A stretch of 64,000 nt of DNA from Azorinus chamasolen (GCA_963576725.1 OY755252.1:24620655-24684654), one strand, 5' to 3'. Shown: positions 11,107 to 24,892, counted from the first letter of the stretch. Made by a program: numbers and translations. Notes: generated from the letters alone by a model not told the origin.

Positions 11107-11770
11107 AAGTACTTATGAGATATAAAAACAAAATTGGTTTTATTTAATTTATACAAATGTAGGCAACCTCTTCAATTTACTTTCAATATCAAATGGTTAA
11201 CCATACAATTTATGTGGTCAACAAGGGCATTATAAACAGCAGGTAATTTAGCTTGTGATGCCAATATGATTATGAAGACAACAGTTTACCCTCCTGATTT
11301 ATCAAGAATCTAATTGACTCTGCACAATCATTGATCATGCTAATCCAAACACTTTATATGTTCTGAATTAGGGGAGATCCCTTGAAAGCATCCCTTGATG
11401 TATAAGAACATCTTTGTTCACAAAGATTAAAACACTATTATAAATTTACATTCGCCCTGTAACGTCCCTATATAATGCTATACATATGTAAGAAATTGAC
11501 AACCATTTTTCCCATGAATGTTCATTTCAAAACCGGTTCAAGCCAGTATTTTGCAAACATAATATCCGCAGAGAATTACAGAACTATACTTGCGAACTGG
11601 TTTGACCTTCCAAATTTGAATTGATAGTGGTTCATTTCCAAAGCTCAAACGTCTCACCAATCAAATATTTAATCGATACCAACAGTTTTGTGATTCCACT
11701 TCATTGTTAACGTCCCGGTTTCATTACGTAATTCAAATTTATTTTGGAACGCATATGACGTCACGTTCAG
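11107..11770. other. Intron sequence without recognised content
   Basis: AT-rich sequence between the last two recognised exons of the minus-strand gene. I see no exon with paired splice sites, no RNA gene and no clear repeat boundary. Confidence 0.45.
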
Positions 11771-11779
11771 AAGAATAAT

Positions 11780-12350
11780 GATGTTGCCGGCATATAGTGA
11801 CCTTGACCTGATTTCATGTATCCTTGTATCAAGTGAAGGCCTTCACCCAAGTTATCTGTATACCAAATATGAATTGCCAAGCATTTGTAGTTCAGAAGTT
11901 ATAGAAGTTAAAAACGGCAAACTTTTGGAAGTAGTGACCTTGACCTGATTTCATGTATCCTTGTATCAAGTGAAAGGCCTTCACCAAAGCTATCTGCATA
12001 CTAAATATGAATGGTTAGCTTAAGTAATTCAGAAGTTATAAGCAATTTAAAGTTTTCTTAACGACGGCACGCCGCCCGCCCGCCCGTTTTCGCCAAACTA
12101 TTAAGGCGAGATTTTTTTTAAAAATCCGGCTAATAATAAATAAAGGACGTTTTCCGGTATTCATGAGGTTATGAAGATTTCACAAGCAAAGCTTAACGTG
12201 AACCACTTCGGGGTTCACTTACTTTGCACATGAAGCTATACGTTGCATAACCTCATGAACACCGGAGAACATCATTTATTGATGGTCAGCCACCAGACAA
12301 AAGGCAATCACAAAAGCTCACCCTGAACATAAGCTCAGATGAGCTAAAAA
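11780..12350 (+). repeat. GAGGGCC-type element remnant with two internal units and a nested MITE
   Basis: Two units with gtgaccttgacctgatttca and tgtatcaagtgaa begin at about 11797 and 11934. They are followed by a gacggcacgccgcccgcccg tract and then the typical 3' end (ggcaatcacaaaagctcacc ... gctcagatgagctaaaaa) closing at 12350. The MITE at 12136-12280 interrupts it. The 3' end directly adjoins the splice donor of the exon at 12356-12577. Confidence 0.65.
12136..12280. mobile_element. 145-bp foldback MITE
   Basis: The outer arms aataaataaaggacg...cggtattcatgaggttatg and cataacctcatgaacaccgg...catcatttatt are inverted repeats of about 38 bp with few mismatches. The central part contains a second small palindrome (gtgaaccacttcggggttcac). 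No open frame. Confidence 0.8.
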
Positions 12351-12355
12351 CTTAC

Positions 12356-12577
12356 CGAAGCTGGTATCCCCAAACCATCCAGATATCTTCTCCTTTTTCT
12401 TGCATGGACAAAAATAATCCTTTCCTATCCTAAATTTGTGCTTTCCTGGATAATACTTATCTAATATATAATGATCTCCGATTGATAGCTTGGAAAAAAT
12501 ATGTTCGGCTAGAATTACCGCCCAAGAAACTTCATCATCTTTATATTTCTTTGCTTCAAATACCTCTGCTGGTGGAT
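12356..12577 (-). CDS. Internal coding exon of the uncharacterised gene
   Basis: On the minus strand the acceptor is ctttctttttcag|ATCCACC and the donor is AGCTTCG|gtaag. The exon is 222 bp, phase 1 in and phase 1 out, and only one frame is open. It encodes 74 residues including EVFEAKKYKDDEVSWAVILA, EHIFSKLSIGDHYILDKYY and a basic, cysteine-containing FCPCKKKEKISGWFG. It joins the last exon (7079-7731) in frame at a glycine codon and joins the exon at 24893-24958 in frame at an aspartate codon. The two CxC cysteines could bind metal, but no known finger pattern is complete. Only the first five bases of the downstream intron are free of repeat. Confidence 0.8.
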
Positions 12578-12871
12578 CTGAAAAAGAAAGAACAGAAATA
12601 AAAGACATCCTGACTGCAAAATCAACTAGATTTTGTGCATTGCTAGTTAGGGCTGGCTATTGCAAGGGAAAATTGCTATTGGGATACTATCAATATTGAA
12701 AAGTGTGCTATTTAGAGATGAGTACCTCCATTCAGAATCGAACCCCGGTATACCTGGGTACGAGGTCTCCGTACCACAGTATATCACGGTATGTACCTAT
12801 ATATCTTATATCTGTAGATCTTACTTAAAATTGGGTACTTTTTATTTGGAAATAAGTAATAAACTGAATAC

Positions 12872-13366
12872 AAGAGGGCCATCATGGTCCTGGGTGGCTC
12901 ACCTGAGTAACTGCATCCAAGGAGCAAATATATTTTATTGAAAACCACCCATAGCCGTTTTGATGGAACCCAAATGTGTGAAGTGTCGTAAGATCGGCTT
13001 CATATTTATTTGATATTGTTAAAAAGGTTTTCCAAAGATACGAACAAATGACTCAGTTTTTGTCCCCACAGTATTAATTTCCAAACTCATTCAAGTTTAT
13101 AATTAAAGCACACATTCTGAGAGAGCAGCTCTTTTTTCATTGTTTTGGGTGAAGTGTGGCAGGGCCTTTAAACATGGGAATTCAACATTGAAAATGGACC
13201 TTTTGGGGGAAATTCTCACACCAAATTAACAACTTTTAGGTAAAAATAATGTTTGTTTAAAGCATAAATAGGGGAATTTTTACAAAATTTAGGGGAAAAA
13301 AGAATACTTTTGCTAGTAGAATGGGGGCCGAATTTCGGCCCCCAAAAAGGAATAAAAACAAGAGCA
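12872..13366 (+). repeat. GAGGGCC-type 5' end and palindrome in the intron
   Basis: The family 5' end acaagagggccatcatggtcc occurs at about 12872 and is followed by sequence without family units. A perfect 21-bp palindrome, gggggccgaattt-cggccccc type, lies at 13326-13346. A further family start (aacaagagcaccgcaagg) follows at about 13367. These are fragments of different elements. No exon is recognised here. Confidence 0.55.
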
Positions 13367-13467
13367 CCGCAAGGCGGCATCAATGCTTGTCTGTTTTATT
13401 AGTTAGTAACCTGTGAAATTTCATGCTGATACCTCATATTCTGTTTGACTAAATGAAAGTTTTTTAA

Positions 13468-15693
13468 AACAAGAGGGCCAGAATGGCCCTTAAGCGCTCA
13501 CCAGACAATCAGAGGAGAAGATTTTCAAAGTTTTCACTATATGTTTCTATAGAAAACTAGCCGGCCCTGGGGCGGGCCAATTTTAACCCCAGGGGCATAA
13601 TTTATATAACTTTTGTAGAGGACTTGAACATGATGCTATGAGCCAAATATGAAAGTTGAGAACCTTTCAGTTTCAGAGGAGAAGATTTTCAAAGTTTTCT
13701 CTATATGTTTCTACTGAAAACTACCCACCCCTGGGGCGGGGCCAATTTTGACCCCAGGGCTATAATTCATATAACTTTGTAGAGGACCTATACATGATGC
13801 TATGCGCCAAATATGAAAGCTGAAAACTTTCCAGATTCAGAGAAAAAGATTTTCAAAGTTTTCACTATTTGTTTCTATTGAAAACTGCCCACCCCTGGGG
13901 CGGGGACAATTTTGACCCCAGGGCCATAATTAATATAACTTTAGTAGAAGACCTGAACATGATGCTCTGTGCCAAATATGAAAGCTGAGCGCCTTCTAGT
14001 TTCAGAGAAGAAGATTTTCAAAGATTTCACTATTTGTTCCTATTGAAAACTGCCCACCCCTGGGGCGGGGCCAATTTTGACCCCAGGAGCATAATTTATA
14101 TAACATTTGTAGAGGACCTGAATATAATGATCTGTGCCAAATATGAAAGCTGAGAGCCTTCCAGCTTCAGAGAAGATTTTCAAAGATTTCACTATTGTTT
14201 CTATTGAAAACTGCCCAACCCTGGGGCAGGGCCAATTTCGAGCCCAGGGGCATAATTTATGTAATTTTGTAGAGGACCTGAACTATGTGCCAAATATGAA
14301 AGCTGAGAACCTTCTGGTTTCAAAAGAGAAGATTTTCAAAGGTTTACTATATGTTTCTATTGAAAACTTCCCACCCCTGGGGTGGGGCCAATTTTGACCC
14401 CAGGGGCATTATGTATATAACTTTTGTAGAGGACCTGAACATGATGCTCTGTGCCAAATATGAAAGCTGAGCACCTTCCAGTTTCAGAGGAGAAGATTTT
14501 CAAAGATTTCACTATTTGTTTCCATTGAAAACTGCCCACCCCTGGGGCAGGGCCAATTTTGACCCCAGGGCCATAATTTATATAACTTTTGTAGAGGACC
14601 TGAACATGATGCTATGTGCAAATATGAAAGCTGAGAACCTTCTGGTTTCAAAGGAGAAGATTTTCAAAGGTTTACTATATGTTTCTATTGAAAACATCCA
14701 ACCCCTGGGGCGGGGCCAATTTTGACCCTGGGGCCATAATTTATACAACTTTTGTAGAGGACCTTAACATGATGCCATGTGCCAAATATGAAAGCTGAGA
14801 GCCTTCCAGTTTCAGAGGAGATTTTCAAAGATTTCACTATTTGTTTCTATTGAAAACTGCCCACCCCTGGGGCGGGGCCAATTTTGACCCCAGGGTCATA
14901 ATTTAATTAACTTTTGTAGAGGACCTGAACATGATGCTCTGTGCCAAATATGAAAGCTAAGAGTCTTCAAGTTTCAGAGTAGAAGATATTCAAAGATTTC
15001 ACTATTTGTTTCTATTGAAAACTGCCCACCCTTGGGGCAGGGCCAATTTTGACCCCGGGGCCATAATTTATACAACTTTCGTAGAAGACCTGAACATGAT
15101 GCTATGTGCCAAATATGAAAGCTGAGAGCCTTCCAGTTTCAGAGAAGAAGATTTTCAAAGATTGCACTATATATTTCTTTTGAAAACTGCCCACCCCTGG
15201 GGCAGGGCCAATTTTGACCCCGGGGCCATAATTTATATAACTTTTGTAGAAGACATGAACATGATGCTATGTGCCAAATATGAAAGCTGAGAGCCTTCCA
15301 GGTTCAGAGAAGAAGATTTTCAAAGATTTCACTATTTGTTTCTATTGAAAACTGCCCACCCCTGGGGCAGTAGAGGACCTGAACATGATGCTATGTGCCA
15401 AATATGAAAGCTGAGAACCTTCTGGTTTCAGATTTTCAAAGTTGTACTATATGTTTCTATTGAAAACTTCCCATCCCTGGGGCGGGGCCAATTTTGACTC
15501 CAGGGACATAATTTATATAACTTTTGTAGAGGACCTATAGGTGATGCTATGTACCAAAGATGAAAGCTGAGAACCCTGTAGATTCAGAGGAGATTTTTAA
15601 AGGTTCAAATTGTTGACGCGGCACGACGCACGATGGACATCAGGCGATCACAAAAGCTCACCCTGAGCACTTTGTGCTCTGGTGAGCTAAAAA
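13468..15693 (+). mobile_element. Full-length GAGGGCC-type element with ~163-bp tandem array
   Basis: It runs from aacaagagggccagaatggcc to the gagcactttgtgctctggtgagc hairpin and aaaaa. Between them are about 12 units of ~163 bp (ccacccctggggcggggcc, aattttgaccccagg, gtagaggacctgaacatgat, gccaaatatgaaagctgag). One unit is truncated near 15366. It ends with a gacgcggcacgacgcacga tract before the 3' hairpin. Open frames within (for example at 14134 and 14516) are translations of the repeat and not genes. Confidence 0.85.
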
Positions 15694-15830
15694 GAAAGGG
15701 TCATTAATCCAAACTTTTGAAATCAAGAGTTATGGTTTTTACGTAGGGGCCTTCTCCTCAATAAGATCTACCAACCTATAAAGTTTCATGTTGATATCAA
15801 TTACACTTACTTTAAGTAATAAGCTAAAAA

Positions 15831-18119
15831 AACAAGAGGGCCAGAATGGCCCTGAACACTCACCAGAAAATCAGAGGAGAAGAGTTTCAAAGTTTTAACT
15901 ATATATTTCTATAGAAAACTAGCCTGCCCTGGGGCTGGGCTAATTTTGACCCAAGAGGCACAATTTATATAACTTTTGTAGAGGACCTGGACATGATGCT
16001 ATGTGCCAAATATGAAAGCTGAGAACCTTCCAGTTTCAGAGAAAAAGATTTTCAAAGATTTCACTATTTGTTTCTATTGAAAACTGCCCACCCCTGGGGC
16101 TGGGCCAATTTTGACCCCGGGGCCATTATTTATATAAGTTTTGAAGAGGACCTGAACATGATGCTCTGTGCCAAATATGAAAGCTGAGAGCCTTCTAGTT
16201 TCAGAGTAGAAGATTTTCAAAGATTTCACTATTTATTTCTATTGAAAACTGCCCACCCCTGGGGCAGGGCCAATTTTGACCCCGGGGCCATAATTTATAT
16301 GACTTTTGTAGAGGACCTGAACATGATGCTCTGTGCCAAATATGAAAGCTAAGAGCCTTTCAGTTTCAGAGCAGAAGATTTTCAAAGATTTTACTATTTG
16401 TTTCTATTGAAAACTGTCCACCCCTGGGGCGGGGCCAATTTTGACCCCGGGGCATAATTTATATAACTTTTGTAGAGGACCTGAACATGATGCTCTGTGC
16501 AAAATAATAAAGCTGAGAGTCTTCCAGTTTCAGAGAAGAAGATTTTCAAAGATCTCACTATTTGTTTCTATTGAAAACTGCCCACCCTGGGGCGGGGCCA
16601 ATTTTGACCCCAGGGCCATAATTTATATAACTTTTGTAGAGCATCTGAACATGATGCTATGTGCCAAATATGAAAGCTAAGAGTCTTCAAGTTTCAGAGG
16701 AGAAGATTTTCAAAGATTTCACTATTTGTTTCTATTGAAAACTGCCCACCCTTGTGGCAGGGCCAATTTTGACCCCGGGCCATAATTTATACAACTTTCG
16801 TAGAGGACCTGAACATGATGCTATGTGCCAAATATGAAAGCTGAGAGCCTTCCAGTTTCAGAGAAGAAGATTTTCAAAGATTGCACTATATATTTCTTTT
16901 GAAAACTGCCCACCCCTGGGGCGGGGCCAATTTTGACCCCGGGGCCATAATTTATATAACTTTTGTAGAAGACATGAACATGATGCTATGTGCCAAATAT
17001 GAAAGCTGAGAGCCTTCCAGGTTCAGAGAAGAAGATTTTCAAAGATTTCACTATTTGTTTCTATTGAAAACTGCCCACCCCTGAGGCGGGGCCAATTTTG
17101 ACCCCGGGGCTATAATTTATATAACTTTTGTAGAGGACCTGAACATGATGCTATGTGCAAATATGAAAGCTGAGAACCTTCCAGTTTCAGAGAAGAAGAT
17201 TTTCAAAGATTTCACTATTTGTTTCTATTGAAAACTGCCCATCCCTGGGGTGGGGCCAATTTTGACCCCGGGGCCATAATTTATATAACTTTTGTAGAGG
17301 ACCTGAACATGATGCTATATGGCAAATATGAAAGCTGAGAACCTTCCAGTTTCAGAGTAGAAGATTTTCAAAGATTTCACTATTTGTTTCTATTGAAAAC
17401 TTCCCATCCCTGGGTGGGGCCAATTTTGACCCCAGGGCCATAATTTAATTAACTTTTGTAGAGGACCTGAACATGATGCTATATGGCAAATATGAAAGCT
17501 GAGAACCTTCCAGTTTCAGAGAAGAAGATTTTCAAAGATTCCACAATTTGTTTCTACTGAAAACTGCCCACCCCTGGGGCGGGGCCAATTTTGACCCCGG
17601 GGCTATAATTTATATAACTTTTGTAGAGGACCTGAACATGATGCTATGTGCCAAAAATGAAAGCTGAGAACCTTCCAGTTTCAGAGAAGAAGATTTTCAA
17701 AGATTTCACTATTTGTTTCTATTGAAAACTGCCCACCCCTGGGGCGGGGCCAATTTTGACCCCGGGGCCATAATTTATATAACATTTGTAGAGGACCTGA
17801 ACATGATGCTATGTGCCAATTGTGAAAGCTGAGAAACTTCTGGTTTCAGAGGAGAGGATTTTCAAAGTTTTACTATATGTTTCTATTGAAAACAAGGCAC
17901 CCCTGGGGCAGGGCCAATTTTGACCCCAGGGGCATAATTTATATAACTTTTGTAGAGGACCTGAATATGATGCTATGTGCCAAAGATGAAAGTTGAGATC
18001 CCTGTAGATTCAGAGAAGATTTTTAAAGGTTCAAATTGTTGACGACGAACGACGCACGCTGGACAACGGGCGATCACAAAAGCTCGCCCTGAGCACTTTG
18101 TGCTCTGGTGAGCTAAAAA
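15831..18119 (+). mobile_element. Full-length GAGGGCC-type element, neighbouring copy
   Basis: It has the same ends and ~163-bp units (about 13) as the copy at 13468-15693, from which it is separated by only about 140 bp of another repeat's sequence. Units near 14950-15170 and near 16680-16900 share specific variants (aagagtcttcaagtttcagag, cactatatatttcttttgaaa). This indicates that part of one array is a copy of the other. No coding capacity. Confidence 0.85.
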
Positions 18120-19146
18120 TGATCATGCCCTCTGGCGGCCATGGTTTTTGCCGGATTAAGATTCTTTTAACAACTTTTAAAGTCTATCAATTGAAAAACA
18201 TTTTGGCGAAACCAAATTGAAATTGGACTAGTGGTTAATGAGAAGAAGATTTTTCTATATTGTGCATGGTTGCCATGGCAACAGGACTGAGGAACGCCAC
18301 CCACTATCTTTGAGCACCTTTTAAAGATTACAACCATAGTATGTATCTGACCAAGTTTCAAGAAGATTGGGATAAAACTATAGCCCCTGGAGTGTCCAAA
18401 AGCTTTTTTCTGTGATTTGACCTACTGACCTTAACTTCAAATTCCGTATTACCATATACGGAAACAAGGGGCACTGGCCCTATGGCGCTCACCAGAGACA
18501 TTAGAATATGATAAACACGGTACATAATTTATAGATGTCTACAAAAGCTGTTCGAAATGATCAAGGTGGTCATTCTAACCTACAGACCTCATTTATGACC
18601 TGATCTGACGTATATTCATGTATGACCTAAATTTCATCAAGGACATGATTTTGACAAAAATTCATTAAGACATAGCTATAAATAAAATTTCTATAAGGTT
18701 CTTAACTTCAAATTCCATATTTCCATATATGGAAAAAATGACCACGCCCTCTGGCGGCCATAATTTTTGCAGAATAAAAATTATTTTAACAACTTTTAAA
18801 GTCTATCAATTGAAATTGGACTTGTGGTTCAGGAGAAGAAGATTTTTCTAGATATTGTGCATGGTTGCCATGGCAACAGGACTGATGAACCCCACCAGCT
18901 ATCTTTGAGCAACTTTTGAAGTTTACAACCACAGCATGTATCTGACCAAGTTTCGTGAAGATTGGGATAAAACTATAGCCCCTAGAGTGTCCAAAAGCTT
19001 TTTTCTGTGAATTGACCTACTGACCTACTTTATGACCCAAGCTGACCTATATTCATGGATGAGCTAAATTTATCAAGAACATGACTGTGACAAAATTTCA
19101 TTAAGACATAACCATAAATAAAATTTCTAGAATCTCCATATACGGA
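18120..19146 (+). repeat. Tandem pair of a further dispersed repeat
   Basis: Two units, at about 18122-18720 and 18735-19140, share ccctctggcggccat, acaacttttaaagtctatca and gcatggttgccatggcaaca. A GAGGGCC-like 5' end variant (acaaggggcactggccc) starts at about 18473 inside the first. A third relative follows the next element at 21131-21470. No exon seen. Confidence 0.65.
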
Positions 19147-21130
19147 AACAAGAGGGCCAGAATGGCCCTGAAGCGCTCACCAGACAATCAGAGGAGAAGA
19201 TTTTCAAAGTTTTCACTATATGTTTCTATAGAAAACTAGCCGGCCCTGGGGCGGGCCAATTTTGACCCCAGGGGCATAATTTATATAACTTTTGTAGAGG
19301 ACTTAGACATGATGCTATGAGCCAAATATGAAAGCTGAGAACCTTTCAGTTTCATAAGATTTTCAAAGTTTGCTCTATATGTTTCTACTGAAAACTACCC
19401 ACCCCTGGGGCGGGGCCAATTTTGACCCCAGGGCCATAATTAATATAACTTTTGTAAAGGACCTGAAGATGATGATACATGAGTTCATATTATTATTCAT
19501 ATCTTAACTTATTTTTAACCCTTCCCCTGTTCTATGTTTATTCAAAATTTCAATACCTACTGAATATTCATGGACAAAATAGTTATAATGAAAAATAGAA
19601 AGTGTAGCCATTTTAGAAAGTAATGAAAAACATCTTTCAAATTCCATTAACAAACAGAGTAGACCCCAATTAGACAGCTGCTAAAGGAGCCGCCTGATCT
19701 GGGTCTGCTCTGTTTGCAAATGCATGAAAAGGCATTTATATGAGGGAAAGGGTTAAGTAAACATATTAGAAGTACATTGTATATGGTACACAAAAATGGA
19801 AATAATTTAATGCAATTTGCACTATATAATATCATAAGTAAACAGAGCAGATTGATCATATAGCTACTAAATGAGCCATCTAATCTGGGTCTACTCTCTT
19901 TGCAATGGTGCAGAAATGCATAATTATGGAGCAAAGGGTTAATTGTCTGTGCAATAGGCCAGATCTAAAAATATCAGTTGTCTACCCAGAAGGGAGGCAA
20001 CCCAGTTGTTATCAAAAGTGCAAAGGGGGACCTAGCACAGTTTGGATTCTGATCTGACGCATGTGTAACTTCAAATTACATATGAGTCAGATCAGAATCC
20101 AATATTGTACTTCATAATTGTTTTGTACAAGAGAGTTAATTGTAAGATTGACATGTACTAAAAAACAATGTGAACAATCTTAGACAAGCAGACAACAATT
20201 CTGAAGCAGATAATACTGATACTGATAAAGAATGCTACAGCATAGAACACTTGACTTGTATTCAGCTAAACTTCACAAAAGATATACATGTACTGATAAG
20301 ACTCTATATTGATATCTGAGAGCTTAATGCAGGACATAGATATGCAAAGAGCATTTTGAGAATTATCCACTTAGTTTTCTCAATCTAAAATGAGTGTTTG
20401 TTATTTATTTGGCTACACACAATTTCTACTCTACTGATTAGACTAAGGGTAAAACCACTGGAACTGGCTATACTAGGTCAGTCTCAGTGGACTGGGTTGT
20501 AGGAGAAACCTTTAGCCGCAGTTTCTGAAGTGAAAAAGCCTATTTTTAAGTATAACCCAAAGGGCAGGACCAATTTTAACCTCAGAACTATGATATTAAC
20601 ACAATTCTTAAAGGTAAACTAAGTTAATCCATACACCAAATATCTAAGCTCTGGGACATGTAGTTTTTGACAAGAAGATACTAGTGTTTAAACAGCAGTC
20701 AGCTATGGAAAACTTGCCACCCCTAGGGCGGGGCCAATTTTAACCCCAGGGACATGATTTATATAACTTTTGTAGAGGACCTATAGGTGATGCTATGTGC
20801 CAAATATCAAAGCTGAGAACCTTCCAGTTTCAGAGAAGAAGATTTTCAAAGTTTCACTATATGTTTCTATTGAAAACTTGACATCCCCAGGGTGGGGCCA
20901 ATTTTGACTCCAGGGACATAATTTATATAACTTTTGTAAAGGACCTATAGGTGAAGCTATGTGCCAAAGATGAAAGCTGAGCACCCTATAGATTCAGAGG
21001 AGAAGATTTTTAAAGGTTCAAATTGTTGATGACGGACGACGAACGACGGACGACGCACACCGACGGACGACGGACATCAGGTGATCACAAAAGCTCACCC
21101 TGAGCACTTTGTGCTCTGGTGAGCTAAAAA
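19147..21130 (+). mobile_element. Composite GAGGGCC-type element, copy 3
   Basis: It has the same order of parts as copy 1 at 3482-5873: the 5' end, about two family units, the reverse-oriented MITE at 19515-19756, the second hairpin (about 19838-19941), the palindrome at about 20041-20102, family units again, and the 3' hairpin ending at 21130. Unlike copy 1 it lacks the G-rich-hairpin insertion, so it serves as the empty-site reference. Confidence 0.8.
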
Positions 21131-22140
21131 TTACCACGCCCTCTGGCTGCCATGTTTTTTGCCGGGTCAAAATTCTTTTGACAACTTTTAAAGTCTATCA
21201 ACTGATAAACATTTTGTTGCACATTCAAATCGGACAAGTCGTTCTGGAGAAGAAGATTTTTCTAGATTTTGTGTATGGTTGCCATGGCAACAAGGCAGAT
21301 GGCCCCATCCACCATCTTTTAACACCTTTTGAAGCACACACCCACAGTATGTATCTGACCAAGTGTGGTTACAATTGGGCAGTCGGTTTCAGAGAAGAAG
21401 TCATTTGAAATAGTTGACGGACAGACAGACGGACGACGGACACAGGGGTATCACAATAGCTCACATTGAGCAAATACACTAGATGCAGATACCCCCCTTT
21501 GGCAATTTGTCACCTGGACCTTGACCCTAGAACCCAAAAGTACAATTCCAAACTAGGTCTTCACATAAGCTTACAAAATACAAAGTTTGGTTAAATTCAG
21601 TCAATACAAACTAAAGTTATCAATCAAAAACAGTTTTTTGTATTTTTCGGAACAGTGACCTTGACACTTGATTCTTAAACACCTAAACAATTTGTATGCT
21701 TAGGAATTTATTTGTAAAGTTTCATCACTTCTTCATCACTTTAGAAGTAATACTTCTTGAGTTACGTGTGAAGCAAGTCCAAAATACGGAGAAAAGGGCA
21801 ATTACTCTGCTAAAATCAATCCAAACTGAACCAAAAATATGGAGGTGCACAAGTTCGTAAGTTTGGGAATGCATTTATAAAGTTTCATCACTGTAGTAGT
21901 AATACTTATTGATTTACAAGCGACACAAGTCCAAAATACGGAGAAAAGGGTGACAACAACTCCACTAAAATCAATCGAAACTGGACCAGAATATATAGGT
22001 GCACAAGTTTGTATACTGAGGAATGTATTTGTTGTATTTGTTAAGTTTCATCACTACAGTTGTAATACCTTTTGAGTTAAGTGCGACACAAGTCCAAAAT
22101 ACAAAGAAAAAGGGCAATAACCAGGGTTTTCCCTGATGCA
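21131..22140 (+). repeat. Repeat remnants with two tandem families
   Basis: 21131-21470 is a relative of the ccctctgg...gttgccatggcaaca repeat with a gacagacggacgacggac tail. From about 21480 to 22140 there are four degenerate units with ccaaaatacggagaaaagg and taaagtttcatcac. No exon supported. Confidence 0.6.
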
Positions 22141-22522
22141 CAAATATGTGCAGTTTGATGCAAGTTTTGTCTAAATGACCCCCAAAAATAATTCCTGTGC
22201 GTCAATTAGGACGCACAATCGTTGAACTCAGTAAATTATTTTATTATATGCCTTCCTTTCATATCGAGCTTATCCGCGTGTATCTGTACAGTAGATAAAG
22301 AGTCTGTATTTTACTCCTTGTATTTTACTGTTTGTATTTTACTCTGTTGTATTTCAGCGTGACGTCATGTATCCTGGCTACACGTACATGTTCAAGTTCC
22401 GCGGCATTCTTCGTGACTTAAAAGAATTCTTGTTATACTTCAAATATCAAATGTTTCTGGATATAAAATGATTTAAACAACTGTCTAGTTGCTCTCTGTG
22501 TATATTAAAGGCATATAATAAA

Positions 22523-22690
22523 CACATTACCATTTGGCGATGCCCTACTGGGCATTGTATTCAGCTCTCAGCGTTCTTGACGGAAACAGCCAATCACTCG
22601 CGCCAAGGCTCTCATCAGATCAGATGTTTCCGTCAAGAACGTCTCGAGCTGAATACATTGCCCTGTATCGCATCGCCAACTGGTAATGTG
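22523..22690. mobile_element. 168-bp foldback element with ~65-bp arms
   Basis: The left arm (cacattaccatttggcgatg ... gttcttgacggaaaca, 22523-22588) and the right arm (22625-22690) are inverted copies with a handful of mismatches around a 36-bp loop. No target-site duplication can be stated with certainty. No open frame. Confidence 0.8.
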
Positions 22691-22929
22691 TATAGATCGG
22701 CAAAGTCATCGCTACTTGGTTCCATTATGGCAGTATGACGCATAGAGTTATATCCCTTGCTCATTTAGGGGACGAATATAGTGGGTTGAATTGATCAAGT
22801 GGCGAATTTATTTTACAGAGTAACGTCCCTTGCTTGACTGTGTCGCTATTTCCCGTGTAATCGGCCGCAAAAGCCAGTTGCAAGTAATAAAGCAGTCAAA
22901 ATTCATAGTCTGCAATGTTAAAATTAAAA

Positions 22930-23800
<871 letters not shown>

Positions 23801-24892
23801 TTTTTTCATACTTATTTAGCCTTAACATCATAGCTGTTTCTATTTCTGAAGATAGGTGATCACTATAAGCAGGTTTAAAGTAAAGTAGAATATGACTTAA
23901 GGACAGGTGAGCTAATTATACAACAGAACATGGGTAAAGAAGGAGAAATGTATTTTAAAATTCAGCAAGCGAAGGGTTATTTGTCAATATATGACCATGT
24001 GAAATAACTTAAATTAGTACAACAGGCTTTTGCCTTAAAATACAGTTTGACACAAGTGAATTCACTTTCAGCTCTGGAGGAAAGGTTTAAAGAGACTGAA
24101 AACCTGTCAGATGACAAATTGATATAGAATCAAAAACTATGCAAAAGTAAATGTTTCACCCCACTTTTTGAGTCTGTGTGTGCATGCCTGCATCTTCAAT
24201 ACTGTTTTTAAATGTACTTTTTAACATTAATCCTTTCCCTAAATCAATATTTACAGTTTAACTTAAGCAAAGCAACACTCTTTGGGACATAACATTTTGC
24301 CATGGTAGAGAGGTTGTTGCTCCTCGGAGATTAATTTTATGGCAACTCTTTCTAAAGAGACCACTCAGTAAGGAAAAGTTAGAACCTTTAAATACACAGT
24401 GGGGGCCTGTTTAATGCAAGGCAAGAGTAATACAGAAAACTCCCATATATAGAGCTTTCTGCATTTCTATTATCTTGCATTAAGCTGTCACTTTCCTTAA
24501 AAGCAAACAATTTTATTTGGAGTGTTCAATGAAGAGAGACTTCACTGTAAGTTTTTTGGATTCATTCCAAGTGTCGCTGAAAGGAGGTGTTTTCTGTTCA
24601 GAGGGCTATTGTGGAAAGGTTATACTGTATGTGTTTATATAGGCTCCTGACATCCATTCACAAAAATACTTTAGGCCAAATCTGAATTTCAGTCTTTTTA
24701 ACACAAATTTATAATTAAGCAAATTGCAGCTTAATGATTGGTGTGACTCTATGCAGGTTGTTTCCTCTTGCATCAGTGAATGTTGTTGTTTTCTCTCTTT
24801 CATAAGTTGAAGTTTCTCTCGTACAATTGATATCAGTTCTCTCATCAGTTGTAGTTTCTCTTCCTCAATGAATTAGAAAAAACGGCCAATAC
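23801..24892. other. Intron with a foldback repeat
   Basis: A palindromic repeat lies at about 24400-24500 (tttaatgcaaggcaagagtaatacag... with ...tattatcttgcattaagc). It is related to the inner hairpins of the MITEs at 27169 and 61984. On the minus strand, 24606-24880 is open and rich in Lys/Glu/Gln (EEEKLQLMRELISIVREKL, coiled-coil-like). It is separated from the exon at 24893 by an in-frame TAA, so it is not called as an exon. Confidence 0.45.

Noticed and set aside
13468..18119. Many open frames of 60-90 codons
   Set aside because: They lie in the ~163-bp tandem units, differ in frame from unit to unit and have no protein motif.
24606..24880. Coiled-coil-like minus-strand open frame as an extension of the exon at 24893
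   Set aside because: An in-frame TAA separates it from that exon, and the exon has a proper donor before it.
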